Assembly: GCF_000422905.1 (NCBI RefSeq)
Contig: NZ_AUGY01000064.1
Location: forward strand, 1 to 48,756
Source: Paenibacillus alginolyticus DSM 5050 = NBRC 15375
GTDB lineage: Bacteria; Bacillota; Bacilli; Paenibacillales; NBRC-103111
DNA length: 48,756 bases
Reading direction: 5' to 3'
Of this stretch, positions 1 to 8,504 are shown piece after piece (the stretch's first letter is position 1; every line of letters begins with the position of its first letter). The notes under the pieces were generated by a model. The model was not told the origin of the DNA. It was given only the letters and a program-made list of their open reading frames with translations, and did no database searches. A program made the translations under genes and the position numbers.

Positions 1-216
1 ATTAAATTATATAGTTCTATATATGGACTTAACGTCATGGATCGCTGTTGTTGAATCAACACACTCACCTACTCCAGATTAATACCCTAATCATACCGAA
101 AAAAAGGTACAGCATCCTCAATTTTTTTGAGTGGCTATACCCCTTTGATGTAGTTAAGGAACTTTTTCAGTGGCCTCGATTCATCGACAGGCTCTTTTTA
201 CTATTTCCCTCACAAA

Positions 217-975
217 CTAAACATAAGTCAAATTCAACTCTGCGCTGCTGCTTAACCCATCATGCAACGCCTGCATGCGAAGGACCAAGTAAAGCTCCGC
301 TTTGGTTGAGTTATAGTAAGGCAATACGAATAAAACACCTATTCCCAGTGCTATAGTTCCTAGAATAAACCATCCGATAAAAGAAAGATCCAATACAAAC
401 ATCTTCCACTTATGCCCGCGTGTCATTTGATTACTTAGATCAACAGCTCTCTTCATCCCAATCCCAGGATTATCCGCCAAAATATAAGGCGTCATGCTGT
501 ACGCGTACGATTTCACGATGCCTGGAATAATGAGCAGCAAAAACCATAAAAAATTAAGCAAGCCGCTCCAAAACATACCTTTAACAATTGCTAAGTAGTT
601 GCCTTTCGTAAACGAGTAAACGAGGTAATTCATGTTTACATCTTCTGTAGCAGCCTGTTTAAAATATTGCTGTACGCTCACTTCAAGCGGAGCCACAACG
701 AAGATATTAAAAGCTATCGCCACTAGTCCAATTAGGACTGCGAAGAAGGCAATGATAAGGATAATAGCGAGACCCGCTCCGTCGGAGACGTCACCCATTC
801 CGCCGCCGCTAAACCCAGGAAGACTCATTGATGTGCCTCCACCCGAATTAACTGAGCAGCTTTATACCCCTCCACTAACTACAGCTAATACCAAACTGAC
901 AAGAAAAGCTTTCCAATACGATGTCCGTAGCACGTTTTTTGCTCTGTTTTTTAACTCCCTGCGAGTCCAATACAA
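217..975 (-). pseudogene. DUF975-family membrane protein gene with in-frame stop
   Basis: The open part (start at 828, 203 aa) is a hydrophobic protein of the DUF975 family with about four to five membrane segments; its function is unknown. An N-terminus typical of this family can be read in the same frame further upstream: a TTG start at 975-973, placed just after a run of six G, followed by WTRRELKNRAKNVLRTSYWK and a first membrane segment. That reading is cut by a TAA at 862-864. After the stop the frame stays open through 11 codons to an ATG at 828, which has its own GGAGG seven bases ahead, so a shortened protein could still be made by re-initiation. I see a nonsense mutation and no frameshift. 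A sequencing error is the alternative explanation. It has no operon partner. Confidence 0.72.
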
Positions 976-1030
976 GTTATTCCCCCCTATACTTACTATA
1001 TTTACCACCACCTATCGTACCTCAGAAATC

Positions 1031-1061
1031 AGAAAAGCGGAATACCTCCAGGACACTCCGC
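1031..1061 (-). terminator. Terminator of the FAD oxidoreductase gene
   Basis: On the minus strand an imperfect hairpin (GCGGA / TCCGC closing a CCTGGAGG-type inner stem) is followed by TTTTCTG. It sits about 10 bases past the stop codon of the oxidoreductase gene. Confidence 0.5.
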
Positions 1062-1070
1062 CATTCCTCT

Positions 1071-2645
1071 TTATTTCAATAGCTTTTGGGCGACTATATA
1101 ACCCGAGCCTCCATTGATCCCGTGCCCTGGCCAAGTTGCCGCCCCCAACATATATACGTTTGGAATTTCTGTTTGATGACTCGGCTGACCCGGTAGGGGA
1201 CGAAACAGGTAACTTTGCGCCAAATCATGTGCCCCGCCATACGGATCACCTGGACCGGAATTAGGATTAAATCTGGCAATCGTATCAGGCGTGACAACGG
1301 CATGGCCAATAATGGCACTTGGAATATTAGGGATATGCTTGCCTACAATCGAAAGTACTCGCTCAGTGAAACGCTCTGTTAGCTCCGGTGTCCAACTGCC
1401 ATCCCCGACATCGATAAGTCCAGAGGCATCGCCGCGAGGACGACAAGGTACCTCTAGCACCTGAATACGCATGATAGCCTTTCCTTCAGGCGCACGGGAC
1501 GGATCCAGATTCGTAGAACAATCCACAGTGAAAGTCGGCTTGGCTGGAAGCAAATCCGCCATTCCTTGTGCAATAGCCTGTGTGAATCCATCGAGCCCAT
1601 CTGTTAAATGCGGCTGGCCGACCTTGTCAAAGCGATTATCTGGCCATTGCGGCGGCTCACTCAGAGCGAGATGGATCTGTACACAGCCCCTGCCATAACG
1701 GAACCGCTTTGCTTGTTCGAGCAGCGGTCGACTAATCTCAGCATCAGCCAAGAGTGAGAGATACAGTCGATCTGGACTTGTTGACGCTACGACTGCCTGC
1801 TTAGCCCGGTACTCCTCTCCTTTCGAAGTCCGCACACCAACGGCACGTCCGTTTTTCACTTCTATTCGCACCGCTTCTTGCTCCGTAAGGATGATCTCGC
1901 CTTGGTCCTGAATAAGCCGGGCAAGTGCTTGGGCAAGCTTTTCGCTTCCACCTTCCGGAATTGGCATTCCCCCTCCCATCAATGCCATGGCTGTGAGAGG
2001 TACCCAAATCCCGCTGCCAACTTCATCAGGCGTACGCCCAAGATGAGAAACCCACGGCGCCAACATCGCTCGGAGTACAGGTGATTGAAAGGAACTTACG
2101 GTATTACGAGCGGTCGAGAAGATGGATGCCGCAAATTCAGAGTATCCTTTACTTCCCTTATTATGTAAAAGCCTCTCGATGATAGCTGAGGCTTTGGAGC
2201 GCGATAGATCCAAATTAAATAAAGCAAAAACATCCGCTGCATAAGGATTGAATGCCTCGAACATGGCCGATAAGGCAGCTCCATCGCCAGGAGCAAGTCG
2301 TTCGGATTCTGCAAATAACGCCTCGAATGATCGTGAGAATACAGCCGTTTGCCCGTCCTCCATGGAGACCCCAGTTGGCAGGTCCGTGTTTAAGTAGCGT
2401 AACCCGCGAGCCTCTAGAGCTTCGCCAAGATCGGCATAGGCCGGGCCTGTCAATAGAAGAGGATGTGCCGCTGCATAAACATCATGCTTGAACCCCGGTA
2501 AAGTAAGCTCCTCCGTACGCAGGAAACCGCCTGGACGATCATTTTTCTCCAGAACGAGTACGCTCCTCCTAGCTCGTGTTAAATAAGCAGCGGTAATTAG
2601 AGCATTGTGGCCACTCCCAATTAGGATGACATCGAACGTTTTCAA
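1071..2645 (-). CDS. CrtI/phytoene-desaturase-like FAD-dependent oxidoreductase
   Basis: The protein is predicted to be a FAD-binding amine-oxidase or phytoene-desaturase-type oxidoreductase of 524 aa. The N-terminus has the dinucleotide-binding fold: VILIGSGHNALITAAYL, then the acidic end of the second strand in LVLEKNDRPGG. The C-terminus has the family's second FAD contact (YMLGAATWPGHGINGGSG), matching the CrtI/NAD(P)-FAD oxidoreductase class in layout and length. I chose the TTG at 2645 because AGGAGG lies nine bases ahead of it; the frame extends 30 codons further to a TTG at 2735 without a good ribosome site. It stands alone between two terminators, with no carotenoid synthase or other pathway gene next to it. 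The substrate therefore cannot be inferred, and carotenoid desaturation is only one option. Confidence 0.85.
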   Translation of the reverse strand: MKTFDVILIGSGHNALITAAYLTRARRSVLVLEKNDRPGGFLRTEELTLPGFKHDVYAAAHPLLLTGPAYADLGEALEARGLRYLNTDLPTGVSMEDGQTAVFSRSFEALFAESERLAPGDGAALSAMFEAFNPYAADVFALFNLDLSRSKASAIIERLLHNKGSKGYSEFAASIFSTARNTVSSFQSPVLRAMLAPWVSHLGRTPDEVGSGIWVPLTAMALMGGGMPIPEGGSEKLAQALARLIQDQGEIILTEQEAVRIEVKNGRAVGVRTSKGEEYRAKQAVVASTSPDRLYLSLLADAEISRPLLEQAKRFRYGRGCVQIHLALSEPPQWPDNRFDKVGQPHLTDGLDGFTQAIAQGMADLLPAKPTFTVDCSTNLDPSRAPEGKAIMRIQVLEVPCRPRGDASGLIDVGDGSWTPELTERFTERVLSIVGKHIPNIPSAIIGHAVVTPDTIARFNPNSGPGDPYGGAHDLAQSYLFRPLPGQPSHQTEIPNVYMLGAATWPGHGINGGSGYIVAQKLLK

Positions 2646-2799
2646 CTCCCATTCCCTCCTCACAATTACTTCCATCATAGATAATACTAACCTAATGACT
2701 GTAAAAGGTTTGCCTCTTCTTGTCGACAGTTCCAATCCTATTTATATTCGTCATTTTAATAGGTTATAATAGATTTATCTTAAAATAAGAGGGTCTGAT

Positions 2800-2991
2800 A
2801 TGACGGAATCACAACGTATCAACTGCATGAAATGCCAACATTTCTACATTACATGGGATGCCAATTTTCCTAGAGGCTGCAAAGCATACGGCTTCAAAAC
2901 ACAGACAATGCCCAGTCTTAGTGTACTTTCATCTTCTGGTAAGCCCTGTATGAATTTTGAACCGAAAGCAGATTCCCAACAGAAGAAATGA
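2800..2991 (+). CDS. Small conserved four-cysteine protein
   Basis: This is a 63-aa soluble protein with cysteines arranged as CMKC near residue 10, GC near residue 29 and PC near residue 50, a spacing that could bind one zinc or iron. Aromatic residues follow the first pair (QHFYITW). Related small proteins are widespread in Firmicutes without an established function, although some are loosely labelled as linked to uracil-DNA glycosylase. The ATG is preceded by AGAGGG at good spacing, and a TATAAT element at 2765-2770 could be its -10. It is divergent from the FAD oxidoreductase and converges on the first PhyH gene. I do not assign a function. Confidence 0.7.
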   Translation: MTESQRINCMKCQHFYITWDANFPRGCKAYGFKTQTMPSLSVLSSSGKPCMNFEPKADSQQKK

Positions 2992-2992
2992 G

Positions 2993-3021
2993 AAAAAAAA
3001 GAGGCCACCCTAAGGCGCCTC
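2993..3021 (-). terminator. Terminator between the four-cysteine gene and phyH module 1
   Basis: GAGGC pairs with GCCTC around a short loop. Read on the minus strand the stem is followed by eight T, which suits termination of the PhyH gene ending at 3035. Confidence 0.65.
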
Positions 3022-3034
3022 CTACTTCCTTGTA

Positions 3035-3808
3035 CTAGATAATTTTATAATCAGGTTTTACCTTCGTGAAATTCGGATTCTTCCCGCTAACCATAAGACC
3101 CATTCCCCAGTCAAAATGCGTATTTTCAGTCGGAAAATCACTGGCGTCGCGGTATTGGAACAACACATTCCTTCTTGTTCTAGAGCTCTTATTCGACTCT
3201 GATCCGTGAATGGTCAAGTAATTGAAGAACAGAACATCACCCGCTTCAGCCACGCAAGGTGTCCCTTCTTTAATCGGATATTCCTTATGATTCAAATAAT
3301 ACGAGCCAACATGCGGCAAGGAGCCGGTGCGATGCGAGCCTGGAATGACACGCAGGCAGCCGTTCTCCTCATCGGCATGATCTAGATGCACACTTGCAGC
3401 TAGCATGGTGTGCTTTTCGTGCGGAAAATAAGGATAATCTTGATGCATCGGGAAAGCTGCGCCATTCTCTGGCGGTTTAACGAGCATTTTGGAATGATGC
3501 AGCTGCACGTTTGGTCCAATAATTTGGGTCAACACAGCAGCCATATTCGGATGAATCACAGCGCGCATAAAAGCGGCATCGTGATAATGCACATCATGAA
3601 AGCCTTTTAAGACAAGCTTTTTCAGCTCCTCTGGCGGAAGAAAGTCGCCTTGCCATTGTGAATTATAATCATTCTTTGATTGTGCAGCACGGCTGATGAT
3701 CCCCTCTACCCCTTGTCTCATTTCTTCAACTTCCTGTTGATTGAAAACTCCCTTAACGAGTAAATACCCATTTTCTTTATAAAAATCTACATCTTTTTGT
3801 TCGATCAC
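3035..3808 (-). CDS. PhyH-family Fe(II)/2-oxoglutarate dioxygenase (module 1)
   Basis: This is a phytanoyl-CoA dioxygenase-like non-heme iron oxygenase of 257 aa, expected to hydroxylate a small molecule with O2 and 2-oxoglutarate. The iron triad is visible: H-Q-D in FPMHQDYPYF near the middle, and the distal His in LTIHGSES. An Arg shortly after it (RRNVLFQYR) would bind 2-oxoglutarate. The segment ENGCLRVIPGSHRTG is typical of the family. I set the start at the GTG at 3808, because GGAGG lies eight bases before it; an ATG at 3823 overlaps that ribosome site. It is divergent from an AraC regulator 140 bp away, with direct repeats between them. The family includes ectoine hydroxylase and many uncharacterised bacterial enzymes, so the substrate is unknown. 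Confidence 0.88.
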   Translation of the reverse strand: MIEQKDVDFYKENGYLLVKGVFNQQEVEEMRQGVEGIISRAAQSKNDYNSQWQGDFLPPEELKKLVLKGFHDVHYHDAAFMRAVIHPNMAAVLTQIIGPNVQLHHSKMLVKPPENGAAFPMHQDYPYFPHEKHTMLAASVHLDHADEENGCLRVIPGSHRTGSLPHVGSYYLNHKEYPIKEGTPCVAEAGDVLFFNYLTIHGSESNKSSRTRRNVLFQYRDASDFPTENTHFDWGMGLMVSGKNPNFTKVKPDYKII

Positions 3809-3859
3809 AGGCCATTCCTCCATTTATCTGGTTGATATTTATTCGTTTTCTTATTTATA

Positions 3860-3925
3860 ATTATAGGAAAATGAATGGCATTCTGTCTTTTTCTCCAAAG
3901 GACACCTTTTTGCAGAATAAGGACA
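3860..3925 (-). promoter_or_regulatory. Promoter of phyH module 1 with 21-bp-spaced activator repeats
   Basis: On the minus strand, TATAAT (3860-3865) lies 18 bases from a weak AAGACA (3884-3889). Just upstream are two direct copies of AAGGACA (plus-strand positions 3898-3904 and 3919-3925), exactly 21 bp apart, each preceded by a T-rich stretch. A weak -35 with phased repeats abutting it is the layout expected for an AraC-type activator. Confidence 0.55.
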
Positions 3926-3948
3926 TTTTGATATAAAGGACGTAGCCT

Positions 3949-4818
3949 ATGTATCTATGTAAAGAAACCGATTCAATGCTTAATGAAGTCCTGAACGTCA
4001 TTCATGGACCCGCCGCTTGCTTCAAAATTCAATATTGGGGAGTCAACCCTTGCCTATTTGATAATCAACCCCATAAGCATTCTTTCTTTGAGGTTTGTTA
4101 TATCATGGATGGAGAAGGTGAGTATACGGAAAAAGATGTTGTCTATCCACTCAAGGCAGGTACACACTTTTGTTCGAGACCGGGGATTAATCATCAAATT
4201 CGAACGAAAGAAGGCTTATTTATTGTTTATGTCGCATTCGAATTAGATGAAGCACAAAGCGATGATACTATGCGTGAAGCCTTCAGCGATCTAGCTGAGC
4301 ATGCCGAGGTTTGCATCCATGAAGCAGATCATCACCCAACTGCCCACTTGTGGAAGTCACTCTTGATTCAAGAAGGGAAGGGAAGCTTGCCGCCAGCTGC
4401 GATTCCCTCGCTTGCCTACGCACTGCTAGTTTCCTTTCTGACTCTATTCGGAAAAGACATGACTAAACCTTACTTTCACCGTAAAAATACCCATATTCTG
4501 CTGCAGCGCGCCAAGCTTTATATCCGCGACAATTTATCGCAGCCGCTTCATCTTGGGCATGTCGCTGGCTATCTCAACGTCTCAAAACGTCATCTATCAC
4601 GCTTGTTCTCAGAGGGCATTCACGAGACTTTTACCGACTTTATTCGAAGTGAACGCATACGTCAAGCGGCTCACCTGCTACTGACAAGCGAGCTTTCCAT
4701 TAAAGAAATTGCCGAAGTGACAGGCTTTTCTTCTGTCCATTATTTTTCACGTACTTTTATGGAAGAGAAGAATCTGCCACCAGGCAAGTTCCGACAGCAG
4801 GAGAAGAATCTTTTGTAA
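3949..4818 (+). CDS. AraC-family transcriptional regulator (module 1)
   Basis: This 289-aa regulator has an N-terminal cupin-like sensor domain, with HKHSFFEVCYIMDGEGEY and the later GINHQIR supplying the conserved His and Gly positions of sugar-sensing AraC proteins. The C-terminal ~100 aa form the double helix-turn-helix. The first HTH is near PLHLGHVAGYLNVSKRHLSRLF, of which the conserved core is LNVSKRHLSRLF, and the second ends in ITGFSSVHYFSRTF-like sequence (seen as VTGFSSVHYFSRTF). The ATG follows AAAGGA by eight bases. It is divergent from the module 1 dioxygenase and most likely controls it; activation rather than repression is inferred from the weak -35. The ligand is unknown. Confidence 0.9.
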   Translation: MYLCKETDSMLNEVLNVIHGPAACFKIQYWGVNPCLFDNQPHKHSFFEVCYIMDGEGEYTEKDVVYPLKAGTHFCSRPGINHQIRTKEGLFIVYVAFELDEAQSDDTMREAFSDLAEHAEVCIHEADHHPTAHLWKSLLIQEGKGSLPPAAIPSLAYALLVSFLTLFGKDMTKPYFHRKNTHILLQRAKLYIRDNLSQPLHLGHVAGYLNVSKRHLSRLFSEGIHETFTDFIRSERIRQAAHLLLTSELSIKEIAEVTGFSSVHYFSRTFMEEKNLPPGKFRQQEKNLL

Positions 4819-4942
4819 GCATTTTTAATCGTGCTAGGTAGCCAAACGTGCATTTCTTTAGTCTGATATGACAGTTATACGTATCGATTTATAACTCTCT
4901 CACATAAAATAAATAGACTGATAACAAGTGGGAGGTGTTACT

Positions 4943-5824
4943 ATGGCTAGAGTAACTGTACTAATGCCTGTTTATAACGTGTCATTATATATCGATGAAT
5001 CTATTTCTAGTATATTGCAGCAAACTTTCCAGGATTTCGAATTTCTTATTATTGATGATGGTTCAACGGATGGGACTTTAGAAAAAATTCAAAAGTACCA
5101 TGATAGCAGAATTAAGTTAATCGTTCATTCTACTAACATGGGATTGGTAGAATCTTTGAATCAGGGTATTTCCTTATCCACGGGAGATTATATTGCACGA
5201 ATGGATGGCGATGATGTTAGTCTGCCGCGTAGATTAGAGCGTCAAGTAGCTTTCATGGACTTAAATCAACATATTGGAGTTTGTGGTGGGCAAGCCCAGT
5301 TCATGGGGAAGAATCAAATAACAAGGGCGCCACTAAGTCATGAGGAAATCAGATGTTTTCAACTTTTTCACTGTACTTTTGCGCATCCTAGCGTTATCTT
5401 TCGAAAGTCTATAATTGATACCTACGGAGTAAGGTATTTCCCTTACAAACACGCGGAGGATTATGATATTTGGAATCGTCTTGCGGATTTTACTCAGCTC
5501 ACTAATTTACCCGAAGTATTAATAATTCTCAGACAGCATAGCAACCAAGTATCTGTAGCCTCGAAGTGGGTTCAAGATCGTAACGCCGATGCCATTAGAA
5601 TGTATCAACTGCATCAACTTGATTTATATCCAACGGAGGAAGAGTACCGGTTACATTTAGATTTCTCTGACTTTAAGATTCGCGTTCATGATTTCGTTCA
5701 TTATTCAAATTGCCTTGCATGGGCGCATAAAATATTAGAAGCAAATTATAAAAAACAAAAATATGATCACGAAACATTAAATCGGGTCCTATCTCAATTC
5801 TTTAGTTTATCTGAAGTGAATTAA
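4943..5824 (+). CDS. Family 2 glycosyltransferase
   Basis: This is an inverting GT-A glycosyltransferase of 293 aa. It opens with VTVLMPVYN and has LIIDDGSTDGT near residue 37 (nucleotide-sugar binding). YIARMDGDD near residue 90 gives the metal-binding DXD motif. The later HAEDYDIWNRL is the usual ED acceptor-site segment. I chose the ATG at 4943, which has GGGAGGTG just ahead; a GTG at 4928 lies inside that site. No membrane segment is evident, so it is probably cytoplasmic, adding sugar to a lipid, protein or polysaccharide acceptor. No polysaccharide cluster surrounds it, and a strong terminator closes the unit directly after the gene, so it is a single-gene unit whose acceptor is unknown. 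Confidence 0.9.
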   Translation: MARVTVLMPVYNVSLYIDESISSILQQTFQDFEFLIIDDGSTDGTLEKIQKYHDSRIKLIVHSTNMGLVESLNQGISLSTGDYIARMDGDDVSLPRRLERQVAFMDLNQHIGVCGGQAQFMGKNQITRAPLSHEEIRCFQLFHCTFAHPSVIFRKSIIDTYGVRYFPYKHAEDYDIWNRLADFTQLTNLPEVLIILRQHSNQVSVASKWVQDRNADAIRMYQLHQLDLYPTEEEYRLHLDFSDFKIRVHDFVHYSNCLAWAHKILEANYKKQKYDHETLNRVLSQFFSLSEVN

Positions 5825-5863
5825 TAAATTAAAACCACCCCTCTTTGGGGTGGTTTTAATTTA
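5825..5863 (+). terminator. Strong terminator after the glycosyltransferase gene
   Basis: A near-perfect palindrome pairs AAATTAAAACCACCCC with its complement around a four-base loop, and the stem ends in a T-rich tract. It should work in both directions. Confidence 0.9.
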
Positions 5864-5926
5864 TTTGGCACCCGTTGTATATCGATCCCCATACATTCCC
5901 CTACTGGGCTCGAAAAAACATAAATA

Positions 5927-6012
5927 AAATGCTGAATGTATTTAGAACCACAAAATATAATCTACTAATGGACTGGGTTCCCCATCCGGCCGTAACCTTC
6001 CAAAAAGCATTT
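5927..6012 (+). promoter_or_regulatory. Possible structured leader of the NCS1 transporter gene
   Basis: A 7-bp closing stem, AAATGCT (5927-5933) with AGCATTT (6006-6012), encloses about 72 bases including TGGG/CCCA and GGCCGTAACC. It lies 25 bases before the transporter start. I cannot match it to a known riboswitch class, so a structural role is only a suggestion. Confidence 0.25.
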
Positions 6013-6036
6013 ACAATTTTATTAGGAGGAATCTTT

Positions 6037-7417
6037 ATGCAACTGCAGGTTGAAGAGAATGGCATCGTAACACTGACTCCGGAAGGTGAGGAGCTCATTA
6101 AAGACAGCCCCATGTATAACGAAGGGTTGCGTCCAACGAGAAAAAATGAACATAACTGGACAGCTTACAACTTTGCCAGCTTGTGGATCGGCATGTGCAT
6201 TTGTCTTCCGTCTTACGCGCTTGCTGCCGGGTTAATTTCGCTTGGGATGAATTGGTGGCAAGCGGTTGGAACGATTGTTTTGGGCAATCTGATTGTACTC
6301 ATCCCCATTTTATTAAATGCTCATGCCGGAACAAAGTATGGTATTCCATATCCGGTCTATGCTCGTCTCTGGTTCGGCTCAAGAGGCGCGCATATTCCAT
6401 CGATGGCTCGAGGCATTATTGGCGCAGGCTGGTTCGGTATTAACTGTTGGTTCGCCGCCGGAGCGCTTGATACCCTTCTAGTCGCCATGAGCGGCTGGGG
6501 AAATATAGCCGGACACCTTGGAATTTCCTTTGCAATCATGTGGACCTTGAATGTCTGGATTGCTTACAGAGGACCTGATGCTATTCGCCGGATGGAATTC
6601 TGGGCGGCTCCCACTTTAATTGTGATGAGTCTTGCGTTATTGGTATGGGCTTTAACTTCTGCAGGGGGTTGGGGTCCGATGCTATCCGCTCCTTCTAAAT
6701 TGACCTCCACAGGAGAATTCATGAAAGTCTTCTTCCCATCCTTAACAGGAGCGATTGCTTTTTGGGCAACTTTGGCACTGAACATTCCTGATTTCTGTCG
6801 TTATTCCAAAAGCCAAAAAGCGCAAATTATCGGTCAATCTACCTCGATGCCTGCAACAATGGGCCTGTTCTCCTTCATCGGCGTCGCCGTTGCTTCTGCC
6901 ACAGTCGTTATTTTTGGCGAAGCCATCTGGGATCCCGCTGCTATATTAGCTAAATTTTCACCCTTTGTCATCTTCCTTGGAACCTTAGGGATTATTTTAG
7001 CTACAGTCACAACAAACGTAGCGGCAAATGTCATTGCACCTTGGGAACTATATTTTCATCTGGCTTGGAACATACGGCGCATTATTAGGTCCCATAGATG
7101 GAATTGCGATTGCAGATTACTGGTTCGTTCGTAAGAGCAGAATCCATTTATCGGAGCTCTATCAACTTGACGGAAGATATTCCTACCGCGGTGGCTTTAA
7201 TCAAAAAGCAATTTATGCTCTCTTAATTGGTATTATCATCCCATTAGTATGTAAATACATAACCCCATTAACTTTCGTCTGGGACGGGGCATGGATTTTC
7301 GGATTAATCCTCTCCATGTTCTTTTATACATGGTTTATGAACAACGATGGATCTTTGGTTTCCCATACGGAATATAAATCCGTCACTAAACATATTGGCC
7401 AAAAAACCTCTGTGTGA
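6037..7417 (+). pseudogene. NCS1-family nucleobase/hydantoin-type transporter, internally deleted
   Basis: The product belongs to the nucleobase:cation symporter-1 family (Mhp1, PucI, CodB relatives), membrane importers of nucleobases, hydantoins or allantoin. The N-terminal part shows the family signatures NWTAYNFASLWIGM and GAGWFGINCWFAAGAL. The start at 6037 follows AGGAGG by six bases. At about 7044 the reading stops matching after NVAANVIAP and resumes in another frame at GNYIFIWLGTYGALLGP, running to 7417. The family normally has roughly 38 residues between these two blocks, so about 115 bases seem to be missing, which both removes a membrane segment and shifts the frame. The first frame ends at 7134 and the gene is probably inactive. 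Substrate not assignable. Confidence 0.82.
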
Positions 7418-7429
7418 CGAGATGCTGAA

Positions 7430-7472
7430 GAGGCTGTCCCTTAGGTCGCTGTGGACCTTTAGGGACAGCCTC
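7430..7472. terminator. Bidirectional terminator between NCS1 and phyH module 2
   Basis: GAGGCTGTCCCT pairs with AGGGACAGCCTC around an inner stem. It lies between two convergent genes and could serve both. Confidence 0.8.
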
Positions 7473-7481
7473 GATTTGCCC

Positions 7482-8306
7482 TTATTTAGAGTGACCCTTC
7501 GGCTTTTTGCCGCTCCATCTTTCGTCTACTTTCTCATTGGCGGATTGGTATCTCGCGTCTACACTGATCCGATACTGGTTCGTCGTATTCTCGAGCGAAC
7601 AGTGCATTAAATACATACCAAAAATGATAACATCTCCTGCATGAAATTCCGTTGTCGCCCACTGGCCGCCAAATTTCTCCGTAATGACCAGCGGATCATC
7701 GGTATAGTGCCCAATACCGTCCCTATCCGAATCCTTTGTGCCGTAAGAACGTTTCAATTCTTCGAAACGGTGTGAACCGAGACAAATGGCCAAACCACCC
7801 ATTTCATACGAAACGTCTCCCAGTGGAGACCATACGGTGTAGACGTTTTGCGTTCCTCTACCCATATAGACAATGTCATAGTGAGCCCCTGTGAAATCCC
7901 CTTTACCGACCGCACGAAGCCATTTGTAATGATACGTTAACGACTGTTCGCCAAGGAGTTCATCAAAAAAGCGCATGATATGATCTCCATTTAAAACATT
8001 AAGCAGAGCGGGCAGATCCTCATTTGTCCCCCCCATGAAAATGCTTTTGCTGCCGTCGGCCATGACGCCCTCTTCCAACAGCGTGTCCCGATCCAACTTG
8101 CCCATTCGGTCCATTTTTTCCAAAATACTTGTTCGGGCATTGAGCACCTTATCTCGATCATGGAATCCGCGGATCAACAAATACCCATCTTCCTCCATAC
8201 GTTCGCGAAGTGCCCACACATCGTGCAAAATATCATTCGAACTTCTGAGCTCCGTTAAGTGCTGACCTTCCATCTCCAATTCGCGACTGCCTACCTTCAC
8301 CATCAT
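7482..8306 (-). CDS. PhyH-family Fe(II)/2-oxoglutarate dioxygenase (module 2)
   Basis: This 274-aa protein has the PhyH fold. The iron triad is H-Y-D in GAHYDIVYMG and His in LMHCSLENT, and the 2-oxoglutarate Arg is in YRISVDARYQ. GGLAICLGSHRFEE is the usual segment after the central strands. An N-terminal LRERMEEDGYLLIRGFHD is the standard entry to the domain. Several starts are close together (GTG 8318, GTG 8312, ATG 8306); GAGGAG lies 11 bases before 8306, so the exact start is uncertain by a few codons. It is divergent from an AraC regulator. It is clearly distant from modules 1 and 3 in sequence, so the modules are unlikely to be recent duplicates. The substrate is unknown; its central Trp-rich region differs from ectoine hydroxylase. 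Confidence 0.87.
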   Translation of the reverse strand: MMVKVGSRELEMEGQHLTELRSSNDILHDVWALRERMEEDGYLLIRGFHDRDKVLNARTSILEKMDRMGKLDRDTLLEEGVMADGSKSIFMGGTNEDLPALLNVLNGDHIMRFFDELLGEQSLTYHYKWLRAVGKGDFTGAHYDIVYMGRGTQNVYTVWSPLGDVSYEMGGLAICLGSHRFEELKRSYGTKDSDRDGIGHYTDDPLVITEKFGGQWATTEFHAGDVIIFGMYLMHCSLENTTNQYRISVDARYQSANEKVDERWSGKKPKGHSK

Positions 8307-8504
8307 TTGCACATACACTCCTCTGCTTATTCAAGATCAAGTCATTTCGTTTGTGGCTTATGTATTAAGTGTAGGGGAAATCGACGAATTCATCCATGGA
8401 TAGCTGTATTTAATTCATGTATAATTGTACAAATAATGAGTTAAATTTGAGTATAAACAACTAATCTAATGTATTATAGAACGAAGTTGGGGTGGTGGAA
8501 AACG

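Noticed and set aside
1..216. Plus-strand frame from base 48 through 356.
   Set aside because: No family features or ribosome site, and it overlaps the DUF975 gene on the other strand.
8387..8432. Possible AraC repeats at the module 2 promoter (AATTCAT twice; TGTA-type units about 21 bp apart).
   Set aside because: AATTCAT copies are 25 bp apart, and the 21-bp pair matches at too few positions in an A/T-rich stretch to separate from chance.
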